A DNA stretch of 64,000 nt from JBOZRQ01 sp050789255 (GTDB lineage Bacteria; Bacillota; Sulfobacillia; Symbiobacteriales; Symbiobacteriaceae). Positions 59,401-64,000 of this stretch are shown here, one piece after another. Location: positions 62,001 through 126,000 of the forward strand of contig JBOZRQ010000026.1 in assembly GCA_050789255.1 (NCBI GenBank). Direction: 5' to 3'. The position numbers and the translations under genes are program-made. The notes under the pieces were generated by a model. It did not search any database and was not told the origin of the DNA. It saw only the letters and a list, made by a program, of their open reading frames with translations. The stretch's first letter is position 1. The number at the start of each line of letters is the position of its first letter.

Positions 59401-60957
59401 TTGCGTTTGGGTATTGTCGGCGCCGGCACCATGGGTGCCGGCGTCGCTCAGGTAGCGGCTCAGTCGGGGTTCCTGGTCCGCATGTACGACATTGGCGAGC
59501 AGCCCTTGCAGGCCGGACTCTCCCGCATTCGCTCCGGGCTGGAGAAGCACGTGCAGCGCGGCAAGCTCTCGGCAGATGAGCGTGACGCCACCATGGGGCG
59601 GATCAGCACGACATCGAGCCTGGAGGCCTTTGAGGACGTCGACTTCGTGGTGGAGGCGGCGCCTGAGGTCCTGGAGCTGAAGCGGCAGATCTTTGAGCAG
59701 CTGGACCGCATCTGCCGGCCCGAGGTGGTGCTGGCGACCAACACCTCCTCGCTCTCGGTGACCGAGATTGGCGCCCTCACCCGGCGCCAGGAGCTGGTGG
59801 TCGGCATGCATTTCTTCAACCCGGTCCCGCTGATGAAGCTGGTGGAGGTGGTGAAGGGCGCCCGCACCTCGCAGGAGGCGGCGGCACAAACCACTGAGCT
59901 GGCTGTTCGGCTCGGGAAGACCCCGGTCCAGGCCAAGGATACCCCGGGCTTCATCGTCAACCGGATCGCCCGGCCGTTCCCCGGCGAGGCGCTGCGGCTG
60001 GTCGGCGACAACGTGGCGGGCATTGCCCAGGTGGACCGGGTGGCCAAGCTGGGCGCCGGCTTCCGCATGGGCCCCTTCGAGCTGATGGACCTGGTCGGCA
60101 TGGATATCAACTTTGCCGTCAACAAGTCGGTCTTTGAGCAGTTCTTCTTCGAGCCTCGGTTCCGGCCGCACCCCCTGCAGGCGCAGCGGGTGAAGGCCAA
60201 CCTGCTCGGCCGCAAGACGGGCCAGGGCTGGTACCGCTACGACGGGGATCAGATCGTGGGCGGCCCGCAGGGCGCCGAGTTTTTCGGGAACCCCGGCCCC
60301 CGTCCCGAGGGCGTGCAGAAGGTCTGGATCCTGGACGACGCCGCCCTGGCCGAACTGGTGACCACCGCAGGCTACACGATCACCGAGGACGCCTCCCAGG
60401 CCGACGTGGTGATCTGGGGCAACCCGCACGAGATGGATGACTTGCCCTACAAGGAGGGCGCCCTGGTTCTGCAGGAGGCCTCCTGGGAGAGCGTCGGATT
60501 CATGCGTACGAACGCACCGGAGGGCCGCATCGTCGGGTACGGTGGCGTGCCGTCAGTGGCCCAGCGCCAGCTGGTGGAGGTGGCAGTCCCCCTGGGCTGC
60601 GACCCGTCCGCCTGGCAGCTGGCCGTGCAGTTCCTGCGCTCGCTGGGCCGCGACGTGGAGGTGGTCCAGAGCCAGCCGGGCCTGGTCGCCCTGCGCATCA
60701 TCGCCTGCCTGGTCAACGAGGCGGCCTACGCCCTCATGGAGGGCGTTGCCACCCCCGCCGACATCGACACGGCCATGAAGCTGGGCGTCAACTACCCCAA
60801 GGGCCCCCTGGAGTGGGCCGACGAGATCGGGCCCAACGTCATTCTCCGGACGCTGACCAACCTGTTCGAGTACACCGGGGATCCCCGGTACCGCCCGTGC
60901 CCGTATCTGAAGGAGCTGGTCTGGGCGGGGCTGAAATTCCACGGATCCCAGCATTGA
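59401..60957 (+). CDS. 3-hydroxyacyl-CoA dehydrogenase (PaaH-like)
   Basis: The 518-residue protein has an N-terminal NAD-binding fold (LGIVGAGTMGAG at residue 3), the signature region VGMHFFNPVPLMKLVEVVKG, and two consecutive 3HCDH C-terminal domains (about 190-285 and 400-515), as in PaaH-type enzymes. It oxidises 3-hydroxyacyl-CoA to the 3-oxo form. The TTG at 59401, behind GGAGGT, is the start; upstream frame lies antisense or out of frame to the crotonase gene. It ends the operon, followed by a terminator. Confidence 0.92.
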   Translation: MRLGIVGAGTMGAGVAQVAAQSGFLVRMYDIGEQPLQAGLSRIRSGLEKHVQRGKLSADERDATMGRISTTSSLEAFEDVDFVVEAAPEVLELKRQIFEQLDRICRPEVVLATNTSSLSVTEIGALTRRQELVVGMHFFNPVPLMKLVEVVKGARTSQEAAAQTTELAVRLGKTPVQAKDTPGFIVNRIARPFPGEALRLVGDNVAGIAQVDRVAKLGAGFRMGPFELMDLVGMDINFAVNKSVFEQFFFEPRFRPHPLQAQRVKANLLGRKTGQGWYRYDGDQIVGGPQGAEFFGNPGPRPEGVQKVWILDDAALAELVTTAGYTITEDASQADVVIWGNPHEMDDLPYKEGALVLQEASWESVGFMRTNAPEGRIVGYGGVPSVAQRQLVEVAVPLGCDPSAWQLAVQFLRSLGRDVEVVQSQPGLVALRIIACLVNEAAYALMEGVATPADIDTAMKLGVNYPKGPLEWADEIGPNVILRTLTNLFEYTGDPRYRPCPYLKELVWAGLKFHGSQH

Positions 60958-60958
60958 A

Positions 60959-60989
60959 AAACGGCCGGAGCAACCCGCTCCGGCCGTTC
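60959..60989. terminator. Bidirectional terminator after the PaaX operon
   Basis: AACGGCCGGAGC (60960-60971) pairs perfectly with GCTCCGGCCGTT (60977-60988) between convergent genes; AAAA before and TT after allow both directions. Confidence 0.75.
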
Positions 60990-60996
60990 GCCGTAA

Positions 60997-62670
60997 CTAG
61001 TCTTCGTACTCCAGGTACCGCCGGTTCGCCAACGCCCCGGCCGCCTTGCCCAGGCCGGCTGCCAGCAGGGCGAAGGCCAGGATTACCGCCGGCAGCGTCA
61101 CCGACCGGGGCAGCAGGAAGGCGACCATCGAAATCACGGCGCCAACCCCCAGCAGCACCACCATACCGACGACAGACAGCAGGCCGTTGGCGTTCCCCTT
61201 CATCGCCCGCTGCGGGTCGGTCCACTTCAGGTTTGGCTTCATCACGTCGATCAGCAGGCCGGTGTAGGCAGCGGTGACGCTTACTGCGAGGCCCCCGACC
61301 ACGAGGTACAGCCCGGTCAGTGGCGTCAGCAACTTGAGATAGGTCAGGCCGCCGAGCGCCACGACAATGTTGAGCAGGGCAAACATCATCGTGTGTAGCA
61401 TCTTGGCGTGAACCTGCACGCTGGGCGCCACCGGCAGGGACCGACTGATCCAGAAGAACCGGCCTTCCCGGCTCACCGCCGTGGGCGCCAGGTTCGAGAT
61501 CGTGGTCATGAACAGGATCACGCCCAGCCCTGCAATCACGACGCCGGGTGAGCCTCCGAACCGCGACAGCTTGGGCAGCATCTCTGAAAACTGGCGCTCA
61601 CCCTGAATGTAGGGAATCGCAACCATGATCGGCATGAGCACCAAGGGCATCAGCCCGGCCATCAGGAACGAGGGGGTGCGGTTCAGCAGCCGAATCTCCC
61701 GCAGGAGAAGCGCCTTCAGCGGCGTCTCCACCCGGCCGGTCTCCCGGGCGAGTTCAGCCCGGCTCAGCACCTTGCCGGAGGAGCGGCTCTCCTCGCCGCC
61801 CATCCAGCCGCCGAAGAAGAGTTTCTCAGCCGCCCACAGCATCAGCCAGAGCACAGCGGCCGCCACGACCAGCAAGACCAGGAACGGGACCAGTCCGAGC
61901 CCGGTCGCATCCTCCCGGAGCGCGCCGGTGGCCCACACCGAGGTGGGGACGAACCGCTCCAAGCGGCTCAGGATCGTCTGGTTTTCCGAGAGCAGCCGCT
62001 GAATCGACTCCGCCGTCGGGGCATTCCCCCGCCCCGGGCCCATCCGGGCGAAGAACTGGAAGCCAATGCCCATGAGGATGGCGAAGAGGGCGCCCACCAC
62101 CCGCCAGATGTCCCGGTTGCGCTTGAGGTTGGTCAGGCGCATCAGCAGCATGCTGAACAGGGCCGCCAGCACCAGGGGGAAGATCGGCAGCACCAGGAAG
62201 ATCACCACAGCCATGGGCCAGTACAGTGCGTGCACATGACCCAGCACACCGTACACGATCAGCGCCGGCGCCACCAGGGGCGCCATGGTCAGATACTCGC
62301 CGGCGAGGATGGAAATGAACTTCGCCAGCACGATCTCAAAGGGCCGAATCGGCAGCGGCACCAGGACCGACAGATCCTTGCTGTAGTAAAAAGCCGAGAT
62401 CACGTAAAAGACGCCGAAGGTCAGGCAGGCCAACTGGCCGGCCGTGAGAGCGACCACCAGGGTCAGGTGGCCCTGCCCCATCGCCTTCAGACCGTAGAAG
62501 ACCCCCACGTAAAACACAACGACGCCCACCAGAATCGGTGCGAATGCCAGGGCCAGCAGGGGGAGCAGCAGCAACCGCCACTTCGACTTGCCGCCCGACA
62601 GGTTGTCCAGGAGCCCCCGCCAGGCCTGGATCCGCTGAATTCGCAGGAGTGCCCGCAGGTTGCTCGTCAT
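60997..62670 (-). CDS. ABC-2 type transporter permease
   Basis: The 557-residue membrane protein has about twelve to fifteen hydrophobic helices. Its start (LRALLRIQRIQAWRGLLDNLSGGKSKWRLLLLPLLALAFAP) and layout fit the large ABC-2-type permeases of ABC exporters of unknown substrate. The ATG overlaps the ATPase gene by 4 bases; together they form a two-gene exporter. It converges on the PaaX operon across a shared terminator. Confidence 0.85.
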   Translation of the reverse strand: MTSNLRALLRIQRIQAWRGLLDNLSGGKSKWRLLLLPLLALAFAPILVGVVVFYVGVFYGLKAMGQGHLTLVVALTAGQLACLTFGVFYVISAFYYSKDLSVLVPLPIRPFEIVLAKFISILAGEYLTMAPLVAPALIVYGVLGHVHALYWPMAVVIFLVLPIFPLVLAALFSMLLMRLTNLKRNRDIWRVVGALFAILMGIGFQFFARMGPGRGNAPTAESIQRLLSENQTILSRLERFVPTSVWATGALREDATGLGLVPFLVLLVVAAAVLWLMLWAAEKLFFGGWMGGEESRSSGKVLSRAELARETGRVETPLKALLLREIRLLNRTPSFLMAGLMPLVLMPIMVAIPYIQGERQFSEMLPKLSRFGGSPGVVIAGLGVILFMTTISNLAPTAVSREGRFFWISRSLPVAPSVQVHAKMLHTMMFALLNIVVALGGLTYLKLLTPLTGLYLVVGGLAVSVTAAYTGLLIDVMKPNLKWTDPQRAMKGNANGLLSVVGMVVLLGVGAVISMVAFLLPRSVTLPAVILAFALLAAGLGKAAGALANRRYLEYED

Positions 62671-63389
62671 GACTCGGTCAGCTCCAGGAAGATCTGCTCC
62701 AGCGACTCGCCGCCCTGGCGCTGCCGGAGCTCATCCATGGTGCCGCAGGCGATGATCCGCCCCTTCTGAATGATCGCCACCCGGTCGCATAGCTTCTCCG
62801 CCACCTCCAGCATGTGCGTGGAGAAAATCAGCGTGTTGCCCCTGCGGGTATGCTCGACCATCAGCTCCTTCAGCAGGTGGGCCGACCGGGGGTCGAGGCC
62901 GACCATGGGCTCGTCGAGGATCCACACCGGCGGGTTGTGAAGCAGGGCGGCCATGACGGCCAGCTTCTGCTGCATGCCGTGGGAGTAGCCGCTGATCCGG
63001 TCGCTGAGGGCGCCGGTCAGCTCGAAGGTGGTGGCAAACCGGTCGATGCGGGCGTGGCGGTCCGCTGCCGGCACCCCGTAAATATCGCCGATAAAGTTCA
63101 GGTACTCCAGCCCGGTCAGCTTGTCATAGATTTCCGGGGTATCGGGTACGAAGGCAATCTGCCGCTTGGCCTCCAGGGGCTGGGCCACAATGTCGTACCC
63201 GTTGATGCGAATGGTGCCGGAATCAGGCCGCAGCAGGCCGACCGTCATCTTAATGGTGGTCGTTTTCCCCGCGCCGTTGGGTCCAAGAAAGCCAAAGATC
63301 TCCCCAGGTTTTACGGTCAGGCTGAGGTTGTCGACCGCCTTTTTGGTGCCGCCGCCGTAGCTTTTTGATACGCCGCTGATCTCGATCAT
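62667..63389 (-). CDS. ABC transporter ATP-binding protein
   Basis: The 240-residue ATPase has Walker A GPNGAGKTT, the Q-loop, a signature SGYSHGMQQKLAV, Walker B VWILDEPMVGLDP and the H-loop FSTHMLEVAE. The signature is a typical ABC-2 form. It powers the permease encoded directly downstream. AGGAGG lies before the ATG. The exporter's substrate is unknown. Confidence 0.93.
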   Translation of the reverse strand: MIEISGVSKSYGGGTKKAVDNLSLTVKPGEIFGFLGPNGAGKTTTIKMTVGLLRPDSGTIRINGYDIVAQPLEAKRQIAFVPDTPEIYDKLTGLEYLNFIGDIYGVPAADRHARIDRFATTFELTGALSDRISGYSHGMQQKLAVMAALLHNPPVWILDEPMVGLDPRSAHLLKELMVEHTRRGNTLIFSTHMLEVAEKLCDRVAIIQKGRIIACGTMDELRQRQGGESLEQIFLELTES

Positions 63390-63532
63390 GGCTGCGCCTC
63401 CTGGACCGACATGTTATCTGGCAGATTTATCCGATTCGGAATTCGTGCTAACCGCCGGGGATTCCTCCACACACACGCCAATACAGTTTCGTGTTAAACT
63501 ATTGTTGCTTATGATAATTGGGGGGGTTTTTG

Positions 63533-64000
63533 ATGCGCGAGGCAGTCATTGTGGATGCCGTACGGACGCCCATTGGCCGGTACGGCGGTGTGCTGAAGGA
63601 TGTCCGGCCGGACGATTTGGCCGCCGTGGTGATCAAGGCGCTGATGGAGCGCAACCCGGGCGTCGATTCGGCGGCCATTGAAGATGTGATCTTCGGGGCG
63701 GCCAACCAGGCCGGCGAGGATAACCGCAACGTCGCCCGCATGGCGCTGCTGCTGGCGGGCCTGCCGATCACCGTTGGCGGCACCACGGTCAACCGGCTGT
63801 GCGGGTCGGGCCTGGAGGCCGTCAACCAGGCGGCCCGGGCCGTCATGGCGGGCGACGGCGAGGTTTACATTGCCGGTGGCTCGGAGTCGATGACCCGGGC
63901 GCCGTTCGTCATGGCGAAGCACAGCGAGGCCTGGGACCGCAAGCTGGAGAGCTACGACACGACCATCGGCTGGCGCTTCACGAACCCGAGGCTGGCCGAC
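63533..64000 (+). CDS. Acetyl-CoA acyltransferase (thiolase), 5' part
   Basis: Only the first 156 residues are visible; the gene runs past the window end. MREAVIVDAVRTPIGRYGGVLKDVRPDDLAAVVIKALMER is a typical thiolase start, and the acylated cysteine lies in NRLCGSGLEAVNQA (Cys90). It cleaves 3-oxoacyl-CoA with CoA. It would complete the enoyl hydratase, isomerase and dehydrogenase reactions of the PaaX operon. It is a PaaJ-type candidate, though it is a separate transcript. GGGGGGG precedes the ATG and TATGAT at 63510-63515 may be the -10. Confidence 0.93.
   Translation, partial: MREAVIVDAVRTPIGRYGGVLKDVRPDDLAAVVIKALMERNPGVDSAAIEDVIFGAANQAGEDNRNVARMALLLAGLPITVGGTTVNRLCGSGLEAVNQAARAVMAGDGEVYIAGGSESMTRAPFVMAKHSEAWDRKLESYDTTIGWRFTNPRLAD

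Overview
The window is a GC-rich bacterial chromosome segment with Gram-positive, endospore-forming character. It carries a gerA-type germination operon, a LysM-GH18 spore-wall hydrolase, a YhcN-type sporulation lipoprotein, a YojF/BshB2 bacillithiol pair, a glmS ribozyme, strong GGAGG ribosome-binding sites and many GTG/TTG starts. High GC, sporulation genes, a caa3 oxidase, a multiheme cytochrome operon and a class I lysyl-tRNA synthetase together suggest a Symbiobacterium-like thermophilic Clostridia lineage. This is inferred from gene content, not proven. No CRISPR array, rRNA, tRNA, insertion sequence or prophage was recognised.

Layout. 1-3470: tail of a chemoreceptor, then glmS behind its self-cleaving ribozyme. 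3480-11274: a four-unit arsenic island: (i) arsR, metallophosphoesterase, acr3; (ii) marR, a fused ArsN2-ArsN1 acetyltransferase, an MFS exporter; (iii) a second arsR with a methyltransferase; (iv) an M28 peptidase with a 69-residue peptide carrying four Cys-Cys pairs, behind an ArsR-type palindrome. 11350-14541: a large SARP/AAA/TPR regulator. 14519-19400: a lipoprotein and a minus-strand redox operon (31-residue membrane peptide, HybA-like FeS protein, NrfD-like membrane protein, 16-heme cytochrome c) reminiscent of the Hmc complex, preceded by two terminator-like hairpins and a CRP/FNR-type palindrome. 19712-21793: an MFS transporter and a TipA-type MerR regulator.

22245-25992 is the caa3 cytochrome oxidase operon. 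26037-31791 holds small and exported proteins, a frameshifted ABC exporter with its DUF1854 partner, and a PAP2-type membrane enzyme. 31796-33821 is a MarR regulator, a Get3/ArsA-like ATPase and a small helical protein, tied together by repeated operators. 33879-39157 is the spore germination block, 39290-40321 the bacillithiol pair, 40493-43981 a large SLH surface protein. 44284-48865 has two membrane proteins, oligoendopeptidase F and an alpha/beta hydrolase.

49005-50874 is the most suggestive signalling locus: a c-di-GMP-I riboswitch, a 46-residue secreted peptide, a terminator, then a TPR protein with a degenerate HD-GYP domain. 51845-56529 holds class I lysS, a sporulation lipoprotein, an N-acetylglucosamine-kinase-like protein and a SufR-like regulator. 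56691-60957 is a PaaX-led CoA-thioester catabolic operon (EthD-like protein, enoyl-CoA hydratase, PaaG-like isomerase, 3-hydroxyacyl-CoA dehydrogenase), followed by an ABC-2 exporter on the other strand and the start of a thiolase that would complete the pathway.
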